From Marinifilum caeruleilacunae (GTDB lineage Bacteria > Bacteroidota > Bacteroidia > Bacteroidales > Marinifilaceae), in the NCBI RefSeq assembly GCF_013141825.1, contig NZ_RZNH01000006.1, positions 62,001 to 126,000 of the forward strand: a stretch of 64,000 bases of DNA, written 5' to 3'. Positions 16,943 to 26,098 of this stretch are shown in pieces; within the stretch, counting starts at the first letter, position 1; every line of letters starts with the position of its first letter. The notes beneath the pieces are model-generated. The model made no database searches. It was not told where the DNA came from and saw only the letters and a list, made by a program, of their open reading frames with translations. The translations under genes were made by a program, and so were the position numbers.

Positions 16943-18130
16943 ATGGAAGAAAGAATTATTGATATTATTTCCAAATCACTTGGGGGACAACCAACTACCA
17001 GCGACGAGAAGAAAGCCCTGGAAGAATGGTTGAGCGATGGAGGAAATAAAAGATTCTACCAGGGAATGCAACATTTTTCATCCGAAGCCAAAGAGTCATT
17101 AAAGGCTCGCGAAGCCAATGTTGATCGTGCATTTGAAAAGCACCTGGGCAAAATGAAAGAAAATCGCAAAACATTGCGTTTGAAAACTTTCAGGAAAGTA
17201 TTGCCTTATGCTGCCTCAATTTTATTAATGGCCGGACTGTTCTCGGTAATGATGTATTTGGGGCATGAAGATCCTGGCATTTCGCAGGAAGAACAATGGC
17301 TTACGGCAATTGAGCCTGGCTCGAATAAAGCAGAGTTGGTGCTTGCCGATGGAAAGGTGCTTGATCTGGATGCAAAGCGTCGTAAGAATGAAATTCAGGA
17401 GAAGGATGGAACACGAATTAGCAATACCGGTTCGAGTTTGGTGTATGATGCCAGCTCGAAAATGAGCGAAAAATTGAGTTACAACAGCCTGGTTGTGCCA
17501 AGAGGAGGAGAGTTTCAGTTGGAATTGGAAGATGGTACCAAGGTGTGGATCAATTCAGAAACCAGATTGAGATATCCAACCAAATTCCCGAAAGGAGAGA
17601 GAGTGGTACTACTGGAAGGAGAGGCTTACTTTGAGGTAAGCAAGGATCAGAACAGACCATTTATCGTGAAAACGCAAGGTGTTGATGTTAGGGTATTGGG
17701 GACACAGTTTAATATTTCCTCTTATGCCGAAGATGAAACCATACAAACCACACTGGTTGAAGGTAGTGTTGCAGTAATGGACAGCAAAAATCCGAAAACA
17801 AATCTTCTTCTTGACCCTGGATACCAGGCAGTATATGCAAAAGCTGCCAAACAGCTGGAAAACAAAAAGGTAAATGTAGATCTCTATACCTCCTGGAAGG
17901 ATGGGAAATTTGTGTTCGAGCAAGCAAGCTTGTACGATATAATGAATAAAGTTTCGCGCTGGTACGACGTAAAAGTGTTCTACCAAAATAACGAGGCCGG
18001 CGATCTTAACTTTACAGGAACATTAAAACGATACGAAAATTTAGATCGATTATTGGGCATGATAGAAAAAACAAACGAAGTGAAGTTTTTCTTTAAAGAC
18101 AATACCATTATCGTTCAAAAACAATATTAA
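16943..18130 (+). CDS. FecR-family anti-sigma factor 1
   Basis: A 395-residue inner-membrane regulator. It has a cytoplasmic sigma-binding helical region (1-80), a TM helix near 88-106 (VLPYAASILLMAGLFSVMMYL), a periplasmic lead-in with AELVLADGKVLDLD, a FecR domain (about 185-280, with GGEFQLELEDGTKVWINSETRLRYP and FIVKTQGVDVRVLGTQFNISSY), and a C-terminal DUF4974/STN-contacting domain (about 320-395). It holds sigma 1 inactive until the STN domain of SusC 1 signals. It lies upstream of susC in the same direction, with paired hairpins in between. Confidence 0.93.
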   Translation: MEERIIDIISKSLGGQPTTSDEKKALEEWLSDGGNKRFYQGMQHFSSEAKESLKAREANVDRAFEKHLGKMKENRKTLRLKTFRKVLPYAASILLMAGLFSVMMYLGHEDPGISQEEQWLTAIEPGSNKAELVLADGKVLDLDAKRRKNEIQEKDGTRISNTGSSLVYDASSKMSEKLSYNSLVVPRGGEFQLELEDGTKVWINSETRLRYPTKFPKGERVVLLEGEAYFEVSKDQNRPFIVKTQGVDVRVLGTQFNISSYAEDETIQTTLVEGSVAVMDSKNPKTNLLLDPGYQAVYAKAAKQLENKKVNVDLYTSWKDGKFVFEQASLYDIMNKVSRWYDVKVFYQNNEAGDLNFTGTLKRYENLDRLLGMIEKTNEVKFFFKDNTIIVQKQY

Positions 18131-18209
18131 AAAGAAAGAAATTAAAGTTTCAGCTTAAAGCTGATATCAACCCAAAAAGATTGAAACCCAAGATATAGAA
18201 ACTAAAAAA

Positions 18210-18284
18210 CGGGTTTGCTACCAACAAACCCGCAATGATAATAATTACGGTATTCATCCCTGAGTGGAATCAATAGATGAATAC
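18210..18284 (+). promoter_or_regulatory. Two stem-loops in the fecR 1 - susC 1 junction
   Basis: Hairpin A: CGGGTTTG / CAAACCCG (18210-18217 / 18225-18232), 7-base loop. Hairpin B: GTATTCATC / GATGAATAC (18250-18258 / 18276-18284). Neither has a T-run, so they look like mRNA processing, stability or attenuation structures, not full terminators. The GTATTC...GAATAC stem recurs before susC 3 (56403-56422). Confidence 0.6.
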
Positions 18285-18313
18285 ATATGTGTAACTGTAA
18301 TCCTTACAAATTT

Positions 18314-21300
18314 ATGAAAAATTCATTTGGAATTGCCTCCTTTTTTGGAAAAAGAAGGTGGAAGAAAACTTTAATGCGTATGAAGTTACTTACAATGTTG
18401 ATGCTGGTGGGCGTATTGCAACTATCGGCAAATGTGAGAGGGCAAAATGCGTTGGTAAACATGAGTATGCATGACGCTAACCTGGTAGAGTTCTTTTCGG
18501 AGATCGCTGATCAGACCGATTACGAATTTTTGTACAATCACGATTTGATTCTAAGCAAGGAAACTGTAAGTCTTGATGCGAACCAACAAGACCTTAAAGA
18601 ACTTCTTGAAGATGTTTTGCACGAGCGAGAATTGGATTATGAATTGGATGATAATGTAATCATTATTTCGGAAAGACAATTTGTTGCACCAAGTGCCGAA
18701 ACAGCACCAGTTGTGCAGGAAAAAACAGTAAAAGGTAAAGTTGCAGATGATTCTGGAGCACCACTTCCGGGAGTGTCCATTGTTGTTAAAGGAACTTCAA
18801 TTGGTACTGCTACCGATATAGATGGAAACTATACCTTAACTTTAGAAGAAGGACAAAAAACTTTGGTGTTTTCATTCATTGGAATGCTAACACAAGAGGT
18901 GGCTTATAAAGGACAGGAAGTTCTAAATGTGACTCTTTTTGCCGATACAGAGCAAATGGCAGAGGTGGTTGTTACAGGTTATCAAACCATTGCCAAGGAA
19001 AGAGCAACGGGTTCTTTCCAAATTGTAAACTCAGAAGATTTAGATAATGTTGCATCACTGGATATTACTCAAAAACTAGTTGGTGTTGCATCGGGGGTTA
19101 AGGTAGATAAAGATGGTCAGATTGTGATTCGTGGTCAGGCAACATTAAGTGCCGAAACTCAACCTTTAATCGTAGTAAACGGACTTCCGTGGATGGGGCA
19201 ATTGTCTGAAATTAACTCGGAAGATGTGGAGCAGATTTCTGTATTAAAAGATGCTGCATCTACTTCTATTTATGGTGTGCGTGGTGCCAATGGTGTAATT
19301 GTAATTACCACAAAAAGTGGTAAAACCGATGGTAAACTTGTGGTGAATTATACCAATAGTTTCCAAGTTTCAGAAAAGCCAAAATTAGATGATTTAGATC
19401 TATTAAATTCAGAGCAATTTATCGACCTGGAGTGGGAGTCATATCAAACTGCAGGACTGCAATCTTTCCCTTGGTACAACTACAAGTCTGAGGTTGGAGA
19501 GATTTACAACCAGATGCAATCGGGTGTAATTACCGAAGCTGAGGCGCAAGGACAACTGGATGTTTTGAGAGCTTACGACAATCGCAAAGACATTGAAGAA
19601 GAATTTTTTCGTAGAGAAATGACTCAGAAACACACCATGTCTTTTGCATATGGATCAGACAAAAATCAATTCTATGCATCTCTTTCTTACGACGAGAACA
19701 AGACAAAATGGGATGGCATTGAGGGAAATAATATCGCTTTCAACCTGAACGATCAGTTTAAATTTAATAAGTTATTGAAGGTGAATTTGAATGCCTATGG
19801 TAACTTCCGCGAGAACAAGAATAACGGTAGTTTTGCTTCCATGACACGCCCTTACGTAAAATTCAAGGACGAGAATGGAAATTACCTTCACGAAGCAACA
19901 GGATCCTGGGACAATGCCACCCGTGCTTATCACGAAAGTTTGGGTTTATTGCCGATGTTTTACAATCAGATTCAGGAAAAAGAACTGAAAGATGATGAAT
20001 CCAGATCGAGCAATATTGCAACCAATGTTTCTGTTGATTTAACGCCTACCGATTGGTTAACAATTACAGCATCTTTAGGCTATAGTGTAATGAATGGCCG
20101 AAGCGAAGATTTGTGGAAGAAAGAATCGTACCGTGTAAGAAACTATGTGAATCGTTACACCGATATGAACATGAACCAAGTGATTCCAAACGGAGACATT
20201 TTCTGGTACGACGATATGCATTCTGCCAACCTTACCAAAAGACTACAGATGAGCATTAAGAAATCGGTAAAAGATTTCGATTTTAGCTTTAATGCAGGTA
20301 TGGAGCGTAACAAGTTCGAGTCTGATAACAATATGGGCAATGTGAGATTCAACTATCACTCTCAGCGACTAACGGAGAATGTAGTGAACTGGAAAGACTT
20401 GACTCAAGGTTTTGTGAATGCGACATTTGGTTGGTCTTCTCTTTGGCAAACTCCAATGCAATACAAATCGGAAGACCGATATCAGTCAACTTATTTTATT
20501 GGGAATGTTTCCTATAAAGGAAAATACGACCTTTCGGGTAGCTGGCGTTTGGATGAAACCAACCTATTCGGACAGTCTGATGATTACCAGGATCAGCCAT
20601 CGTGGTCGGTAGGAGCCAAATGGAATGTTAGCCAGGAAGATTTCTTTAAGGTAGATTGGATCAACTCTCTTGCTTTAAAAGGATCATTCGGATTGGCTGG
20701 TAATATCGATAAGTCAACTTCACCTTTCTTAATTGGTAGAGCTGGAACCGACTATTTCACTGGAAATCCAAGTTTGAGCATTACCAATCCTGAAAATCCA
20801 TTGTTGAGCTGGGAGGAAACCTATACCACCAATATTGGTGTGGATTATGCATTATTTGGCAATAGAATTAATGGTAGCATTGAGTTTTACAACCGATTAA
20901 CCAAAGATGTATTGGCACAGGTGAATGTTGATCCGACTACAGGATTTGGCGGTACATGGGACAAAGTAAGAAAAAACAATGGTGAGATTCTGAATCGAGG
21001 AATCGATTTGAATGTACATGCCAATATCGTGAAAACTCCTGATTTTAGATACGATGTAAACTTCAACTTTTCTTACAACTACAACGAGTTGAAAAAGGTA
21101 GATAAGCCTGCCAACAACAGAACCGATGTAATTTATGGAGATCCGGTTGAAGGTGAAGCGGTAGATTTTATTTACGGATATCGCAATGCAGGTTTGGATG
21201 CCGATGGTGAACCTCAGGTGTACAACCGAAATGGAGAAGTTGTTTTGTGGAGAGATATGACCTCCTTTGATATCGAAGATGGGAAGTTCTTTGGAAGAAC

Positions 21301-21829
21301 AACTGCGCCAATTTATGGATCATTGAACAATCATTTTACCTATAAGAATTTCTCTGCCGATATTTTCTTCCTGTATGATTTTGGACACTACGCTCCACAA
21401 TGGGAATATCCAAATCCGGTAAGAACTTCTTCAGAGAAAAATGTTCAAAACATTGTCGACCAGAGATGGAGAAATCCGGGAGATGAATTGAAAACAAAAG
21501 TGCCAAGATTAGATAACACTGCCTACAGTAGCAACGATCGTATTTCTGCAACATGGAACAGTGATTTTAATATCGATAAGGCAGATGTAATTCAGCTGAA
21601 GAGCATCAACCTGGCTTACGATTTCTCTTCTTTAATCAAGTTTACAGGAATCGAAAGCTTGAAATTAAAGTTTGGTGTGGAAAACCTGTGGCATTGGACC
21701 GCTGCCGGAAATGATAGAATTTACGATACAAGAATCAGTCGTGAATTTGAAACTGATTTAAGTTATGAGCGTTCATTTGACTTCCCAAAATTCAGAACTT
21801 TCACTTTCGGAATGTCGATGAGATTTTAA
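18314..21829 (+). CDS. SusC/RagA-type TonB-dependent transporter 1 with STN signalling domain
   Basis: 1171 residues from the chosen start. I prefer ATG 18314 over 18287 because the ACAAATTTATGAAAAA context is identical to that at susC 3 (56450), and the upstream codons overlap the leader. Order: signal peptide (to about residue 45), STN domain (FFSEIADQTDYEFLYNHDLI...), carboxypeptidase-regulatory-like domain (GKVADDSGAPLPGVSIVVKG), plug (SVLKDAASTSIYGVRGANGVIVITT) and a 22-strand barrel ending in aromatic F. It imports a ligand captured with SusD 1 using TonB energy; the STN domain reports occupancy to FecR 1. Substrate unknown. Confidence 0.95.
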   Translation: MKNSFGIASFFGKRRWKKTLMRMKLLTMLMLVGVLQLSANVRGQNALVNMSMHDANLVEFFSEIADQTDYEFLYNHDLILSKETVSLDANQQDLKELLEDVLHERELDYELDDNVIIISERQFVAPSAETAPVVQEKTVKGKVADDSGAPLPGVSIVVKGTSIGTATDIDGNYTLTLEEGQKTLVFSFIGMLTQEVAYKGQEVLNVTLFADTEQMAEVVVTGYQTIAKERATGSFQIVNSEDLDNVASLDITQKLVGVASGVKVDKDGQIVIRGQATLSAETQPLIVVNGLPWMGQLSEINSEDVEQISVLKDAASTSIYGVRGANGVIVITTKSGKTDGKLVVNYTNSFQVSEKPKLDDLDLLNSEQFIDLEWESYQTAGLQSFPWYNYKSEVGEIYNQMQSGVITEAEAQGQLDVLRAYDNRKDIEEEFFRREMTQKHTMSFAYGSDKNQFYASLSYDENKTKWDGIEGNNIAFNLNDQFKFNKLLKVNLNAYGNFRENKNNGSFASMTRPYVKFKDENGNYLHEATGSWDNATRAYHESLGLLPMFYNQIQEKELKDDESRSSNIATNVSVDLTPTDWLTITASLGYSVMNGRSEDLWKKESYRVRNYVNRYTDMNMNQVIPNGDIFWYDDMHSANLTKRLQMSIKKSVKDFDFSFNAGMERNKFESDNNMGNVRFNYHSQRLTENVVNWKDLTQGFVNATFGWSSLWQTPMQYKSEDRYQSTYFIGNVSYKGKYDLSGSWRLDETNLFGQSDDYQDQPSWSVGAKWNVSQEDFFKVDWINSLALKGSFGLAGNIDKSTSPFLIGRAGTDYFTGNPSLSITNPENPLLSWEETYTTNIGVDYALFGNRINGSIEFYNRLTKDVLAQVNVDPTTGFGGTWDKVRKNNGEILNRGIDLNVHANIVKTPDFRYDVNFNFSYNYNELKKVDKPANNRTDVIYGDPVEGEAVDFIYGYRNAGLDADGEPQVYNRNGEVVLWRDMTSFDIEDGKFFGRTTAPIYGSLNNHFTYKNFSADIFFLYDFGHYAPQWEYPNPVRTSSEKNVQNIVDQRWRNPGDELKTKVPRLDNTAYSSNDRISATWNSDFNIDKADVIQLKSINLAYDFSSLIKFTGIESLKLKFGVENLWHWTAAGNDRIYDTRISREFETDLSYERSFDFPKFRTFTFGMSMRF

Positions 21830-21854
21830 AGCCTGTTTTGTAAAAGATTAAAAA

Positions 21855-23228
21855 ATGGAAAAAATGAAAAAATTAATATATCTGTTTCTTGTAACGGCTT
21901 TTTTATCGAGCTGTAGCGACGACTATGTGGATATCCTGCCATTTGGTAGTACAATCCCGGAGAATACCGACGATTTGGCCATGATGCTAAACGTAACCAA
22001 TGATATCAATAGTGGTGGTGGAAATTTTGGAAACCAGGCCGATGATGTTGTGATACCTGATGACAGACTGGCATTTTCAAATGAATCTGCAATAAGTTCA
22101 TACACCTGGGCCGATTTCATGTACAAGGAGAATGAAACAGACGACGATTGGGCAGATCAATACAAAGCCATTTCGAGAGCCAACTATGTGATCTCCAATA
22201 TCGATGAGTTTGAAGTTGCCAATGAGTTTGATGTAGAAAACACCAAAGGTAGAGCTCACTTTATCAGGGCAAATGCATTATTTTATTTGGTAAACGGTTA
22301 TGCCAAACATTATAATGCCTCAAGCGCATCTACCGATTTGGGTGTTCCTCTTCCTTTAGAGTTAGACATTAATGTTTTAATTCCAAGAAGCACAGTGCAA
22401 GAAACCTACGATTTAATTATTAGCGATTTGGAAGCTGCTTTGCCATTGTTGCCAGATGTTAGCAGCACAAGTACATGGGCAAGTAAACAATCAGCTTATG
22501 CTTTGTTGGGACGTGTGTATTTATATCAGGAGAAATATGAATTGTCTGCTCAGAATTCAAGGGCAGCTTTGGATTTGGGAAATACACTTTCCGATTACAA
22601 TTCGTTCTTTTTATACGATCCTTCGAATGCTGCAAGAGGTTTGGGTGGATACGATTCCAATAAAATCTCGAACGAAGAAAACACCTATGTAAACGAACAA
22701 GGTTGGTATAGAACATCTTTGTTCTTGTCGGATGAATTGGTAGCTGTTTTCGATCAGGCAAATGATTTGAGATTCCGTTATTTCATTTCTGATGTAGATC
22801 AGACGGGTGCACCACAACCAAACTATATTCCGGTAAATGCAGGTAGAACGCCATGGTCTGGAATCAGAATGCCGGAAATTTACCTGAACTATTGCGAGGC
22901 CTTAATGAAACAAGCTTCACCAAACAGTACCGATGCAGTTGCTTATTTAAACATGCTGAGAGCGAAGAGGTACGATGCTGCAACTTATGCAGACTTTACC
23001 CATGCTGATGATGCTTCAACATTGGCAGAAATTATGCTTGAACGTCGACGTGAACTTCGATTAACTGCATGGCGCTGGTTCGATATGAAACGTTTAGGAC
23101 TTTCTCACTCGAGAACAGTAAACGGACAAACCTACACCATTAATGCTTCTTCGGCCAACTATGTTTGGGCAATTCCTTTAAATGTAATTGCAATTAATCC
23201 GTTGGAACAAAACGAGAGAGGTTTATAA
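21855..23228 (+). CDS. SusD/RagB-like surface lipoprotein 1
   Basis: 457 residues with a lipobox LSSC (C20), then SDDYVDILPFGSTIPENTDDL, a typical SusD N-terminus. Helical TPR-like segments (WASKQSAYALLGRVYLYQEKYELSAQNSRAALDLG) and the C-terminal ERRRELRLTAWRWFDMKRL and PLNVIAINP motifs confirm the family. It forms the lid on SusC 1 and binds the substrate. It closely resembles SusD 3 (60303) in its mature N-terminus, suggesting duplicated systems. It follows susC by 25 bases. Confidence 0.95.
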   Translation: MEKMKKLIYLFLVTAFLSSCSDDYVDILPFGSTIPENTDDLAMMLNVTNDINSGGGNFGNQADDVVIPDDRLAFSNESAISSYTWADFMYKENETDDDWADQYKAISRANYVISNIDEFEVANEFDVENTKGRAHFIRANALFYLVNGYAKHYNASSASTDLGVPLPLELDINVLIPRSTVQETYDLIISDLEAALPLLPDVSSTSTWASKQSAYALLGRVYLYQEKYELSAQNSRAALDLGNTLSDYNSFFLYDPSNAARGLGGYDSNKISNEENTYVNEQGWYRTSLFLSDELVAVFDQANDLRFRYFISDVDQTGAPQPNYIPVNAGRTPWSGIRMPEIYLNYCEALMKQASPNSTDAVAYLNMLRAKRYDAATYADFTHADDASTLAEIMLERRRELRLTAWRWFDMKRLGLSHSRTVNGQTYTINASSANYVWAIPLNVIAINPLEQNERGL

Positions 23229-23238
23229 ACAAACAATT

Positions 23239-23262
23239 CAAAGGAGCCATAGTGCTCCTTTG
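23239..23262 (+). promoter_or_regulatory. Stem-loop between susD 1 and the first TlpA gene
   Basis: Perfect 9-bp stem CAAAGGAGC / GCTCCTTTG (23239-23247 / 23254-23262), 6-base loop, followed by only three T residues. It may act as a leaky terminator or 3' stabiliser separating high susCD from lower downstream expression. It begins 10 bases after the susD stop. Confidence 0.65.
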
Positions 23263-23368
23263 TTTACCACTCTGCCCACTTCTAATAACTCTTACTCTTG
23301 GAATAGAATTCAAGTCGAAACGACCTGAATCGATATTGTACACTCAAAATTCAAATAAAATAACAGTT

Positions 23369-24502
23369 ATGAGATATTTAATTACGCTAGTATGTGCACT
23401 TGCTCTGTTTGCATGTGGTAATAAAAATCAGTTTACCCTCGAAGGAAACATCAAAGGAGTAGAAAAAGATAAAATTGTACTGGGAACTTTCCAGGGAAGA
23501 GAAATGGTGGGAATCGATACTGCCGAAGTGGTAAACGGAACATTCAGGTTCGAAAGAGAGAGCTTACCGACAGGGAGCTATGTTTTGCGCTTGCTGGAAA
23601 GTAAAGTAAGTCTTGGTGGCATTTTCGAAAATGGGAATTTGACTTTATCTGCTGATATAAAAAATGCCGAAAGAGGATATATCCCGGAGATCACATTGCA
23701 AGGAGGTAAGAATTACGATTTGGCCGATCGTTTCAATAACATGCAATATGAAATTTTGAAGCATGAGAAATATGCCAATGCAGCTGATATCGCAGCAAAA
23801 ATAAAAAAGACCAAAGATCATGAAGAGTATGTTGCCTTAAAAGAAAAACTAAATGCCTTGGCACCTAAGCTGGAAGAGGAAGTAAAAGCTGCGCAGTTAA
23901 AATTGGTAAAGGAGAATGTAGATCAGTATTTTGTGACACAGGTGTTTTGGATTGTTCAACAAATTACAAGCCCCGAAGATGTGAAAGCGATTTATGCCCA
24001 ATTGCCAGAGAGTTCGAAAAAATCGGAGCGTGTTGTCACTGTAATGGAGGACATTAAAGCCAAAGAAAGAATTCAGCCAGGAAAAACAGCGCCTAACTTT
24101 ACTTTGAAAACACCCGAAGGAGAAGACTTAAGCCTTTCCGATTTAAAAGGGAAAATTGTTTTGGTAGATTTTTGGGCTTCATGGTGTAAGCCTTGTCGTG
24201 CCTCTTTTCCACACATGAAGGAATTGTATCAGAAATATCATGCCAAAGGATTTGAAGTTCTTGGTGTAACCAACGATACCAACCACAAAGCCTGGAAAAA
24301 AGCCATTAAAGATGATGGAATTCCATGGTTGAATGTGGCAGATGAATTTCCAATTCAGCACAGTCCGGCAAAAGTGATATCTGAATATGGTATGGATTAT
24401 TTGCCATCTACTGTTTTAATTGACAGGGAAGGAATCATTATCGCCAAATTATTGCATGGTGATGAATTGGATCAAAAATTAGAAGAGTTATTCGGATTTT
24501 AA
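23369..24502 (+). CDS. DUF4369-TlpA thiol-disulfide lipoprotein 1
   Basis: 377 residues from ATG 23369, chosen because it gives a proper lipoprotein signal (LFAC, C16); an in-frame upstream ATG at 23252 lies inside the stem-loop. An N-terminal DUF4369 beta domain (about 20-110) and a helical linker precede a TlpA/AhpC-type thioredoxin domain with FWASWCKPC (CKPC 273-276) and a cis-Pro at DYLPST. It is a periplasm-facing, membrane-anchored thiol-disulfide oxidoreductase. CKPC is less common than CGPC and is shared with its neighbour, consistent with tandem duplication. Confidence 0.92.
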   Translation: MRYLITLVCALALFACGNKNQFTLEGNIKGVEKDKIVLGTFQGREMVGIDTAEVVNGTFRFERESLPTGSYVLRLLESKVSLGGIFENGNLTLSADIKNAERGYIPEITLQGGKNYDLADRFNNMQYEILKHEKYANAADIAAKIKKTKDHEEYVALKEKLNALAPKLEEEVKAAQLKLVKENVDQYFVTQVFWIVQQITSPEDVKAIYAQLPESSKKSERVVTVMEDIKAKERIQPGKTAPNFTLKTPEGEDLSLSDLKGKIVLVDFWASWCKPCRASFPHMKELYQKYHAKGFEVLGVTNDTNHKAWKKAIKDDGIPWLNVADEFPIQHSPAKVISEYGMDYLPSTVLIDREGIIIAKLLHGDELDQKLEELFGF

Positions 24503-24515
24503 ACAGCACAAGGCA

Positions 24516-25715
24516 ATGAGAACAATAATCATACTACTATTAGCCACACTAATGATAAGCTGTGGTAAAACGCAAAAGCACGATGGCTATATCCTTACAG
24601 GAGAAATAGAAGGCATAGCCAATGGTAAAATTGTTTTGTCTTATTACGACAGGGTACAAAACAAAGCGCTTACATTCGAAACTGCCATTATAGAAGATGG
24701 GAAATTCGAATTGAAAGGTAAAATGGAGTATCCACAGGAGTTAAATGTTAGTATTACGCCAGGCGATGCAAACTTTTCTTTTTGGTTGGAAAACGATGCA
24801 ATTTCGCTGAAAGCTGATATGAAAAACACTTCAAAAGATCGATGGGGAAGAATTAGCCTGCCTGTGCAGCTATCCGGTGGAAAAATTCAAAAAGAGTTTG
24901 AAGCTTATGAATATTTACTAAAGCCAATTCAAGAGGAACAAAAACCATATACCGAAGCATTCGATAAGGCAAATATGGCCTACATGAAAGGTATGAAAGC
25001 CAAATTACCTGAAGAGGAATTGCTCATTTTAAAAAATAAAGCCCAGGCAACTTATGATGCGATCAAGCCTTTCACATCGAGAATGAGTGCAGTAAATAGA
25101 AAATATATGGATGATCATCCCAATTCATTTGTAACGGCTAACATTTTAAAATGGTCCATGTCGCATATGAAACCAGCGGAAGCCCAGGCAAAATTTGAAT
25201 TGTTTTCTGATCAGATCAAGAACAGTCCTTTGGGAAAGGAGATACAATCGGAAATCAAAAAAAGCCTCTCAGGTTCACCAGGCAATATGGCTGCAGGATT
25301 TCAAAAGATGGATATCAATAGCAAAGAGATCAGTTTGGAAGATTTCAAAGGACAATATGTTTTGCTCGATTTTTGGGCCTCATGGTGTAAGCCTTGCCGA
25401 GCCGGAAATCCGCATTTAATTGATTTGTATAATAAATATCATAAAAAAGGCATTGAATTTATTGGAATTGCTAGCGATGACAATAATGTTCCAGCCTGGC
25501 ATAAAGCGGTCAAAAAAGATCAGATTGGCATTTGGAGACACATTTTAAGTGGTACAAAAGAGCAAGGAAATGATATTGGGAGTGCATATGCCATTCATAC
25601 GCTTCCTACAAAAATACTGATCGATCCGGAAGGCAAAATCATTGGCCGCTATGGAGCTGATGGAGACACTGATGAGGCCATGGATAAAATGTTTCAGAAT
25701 ATATTTGGTGAGTAA
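24516..25715 (+). CDS. DUF4369-TlpA thiol-disulfide lipoprotein 2
   Basis: 399 residues with lipobox MISC (C16), DUF4369 domain (about 25-110), helical linker (125-245) and TlpA domain with FWASWCKPC (CKPC 291-294) and cis-Pro at HTLPTK. It begins 14 bases after the first TlpA gene and shares its architecture, so the two form a tandem pair. The predicted role is thiol-disulfide exchange on a substrate or on SusC/SusD-delivered material. A strong terminator follows. Confidence 0.92.
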   Translation: MRTIIILLLATLMISCGKTQKHDGYILTGEIEGIANGKIVLSYYDRVQNKALTFETAIIEDGKFELKGKMEYPQELNVSITPGDANFSFWLENDAISLKADMKNTSKDRWGRISLPVQLSGGKIQKEFEAYEYLLKPIQEEQKPYTEAFDKANMAYMKGMKAKLPEEELLILKNKAQATYDAIKPFTSRMSAVNRKYMDDHPNSFVTANILKWSMSHMKPAEAQAKFELFSDQIKNSPLGKEIQSEIKKSLSGSPGNMAAGFQKMDINSKEISLEDFKGQYVLLDFWASWCKPCRAGNPHLIDLYNKYHKKGIEFIGIASDDNNVPAWHKAVKKDQIGIWRHILSGTKEQGNDIGSAYAIHTLPTKILIDPEGKIIGRYGADGDTDEAMDKMFQNIFGE

Positions 25716-25744
25716 AACAGATTTGTTTTATGATTTGGGTAGGA

Positions 25745-25775
25745 ATGCTGGCAGTGGAAACTGCTGGCATTTTTT
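25745..25775 (+). terminator. Rho-independent terminator after the TlpA pair
   Basis: Ten-bp stem ATGCTGGCAG / CTGCTGGCAT (25745-25754 / 25761-25770, two G-T pairs) followed by TTTTT. It ends the fecR 1-susCD-TlpA operon. Confidence 0.88.
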
Positions 25776-26018
25776 GTTTGGACGCAGATTTCTATGATCT
25801 TTTTGATTTTCGCAGATCGGTAACCCCAATGTTTTAATAGAATAAGTAAATTTTTTTCTGCTTTATACAGAAATTAAGCGCTTTTCGACTAAAGGATCCG
25901 ATGTTTGTTTAACTATTGATTCGAATGATTCATAGATTTTATATCAAGCGAAAATACATTGAATCGAGTAAGCAAAGACCTGTTTAGGTTAATTAAGGTT
26001 AAAATTTCAATTTTCATT
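25776..26018. other. Intergenic stretch with degenerate CGCAGAT repeats
   Basis: No gene is seen. CGCAGATT (25783-25790) and CGCAGATC (25811-25818) flank a GATC-containing spacer, resembling worn CGCAGAT-type intergenic repeats of Bacteroidota. The rest is AT-rich sequence leading to ECF site 2. Confidence 0.45.
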
Positions 26019-26044
26019 CACACATATCGTGTTTTGATATGTCC
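26019..26044 (+). promoter_or_regulatory. ECF-type promoter site 2 (thioredoxin operon)
   Basis: CACAC at 26019 preceded by TTTTCATT, and ATGTCCTAAG beginning at 26039, with the same 20-base offset as the other four sites. It lies 55 bases before the thioredoxin ATG. A TATAAAAAG stretch follows, where sites 1 and 5 have TATACAAG. Confidence 0.6.
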
Positions 26045-26098
26045 TAAGAGTATAAAAAGAAATTTATTAATGGTAATTACCACAAAATTTAACTCAAA

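Noticed and set aside
18287-18313. Upstream ATG for susC 1 giving MCNCNPYKF extension
   Set aside because: The ACAAATTTATGAAAAA context at 18314 is shared with susC 3, and the extension lies directly after a leader stem-loop.
23252-23368. 39-codon N-terminal extension of TlpA 1
   Set aside because: It begins inside the susD-tlpA stem-loop and would bury the lipoprotein signal that starts at 23369.
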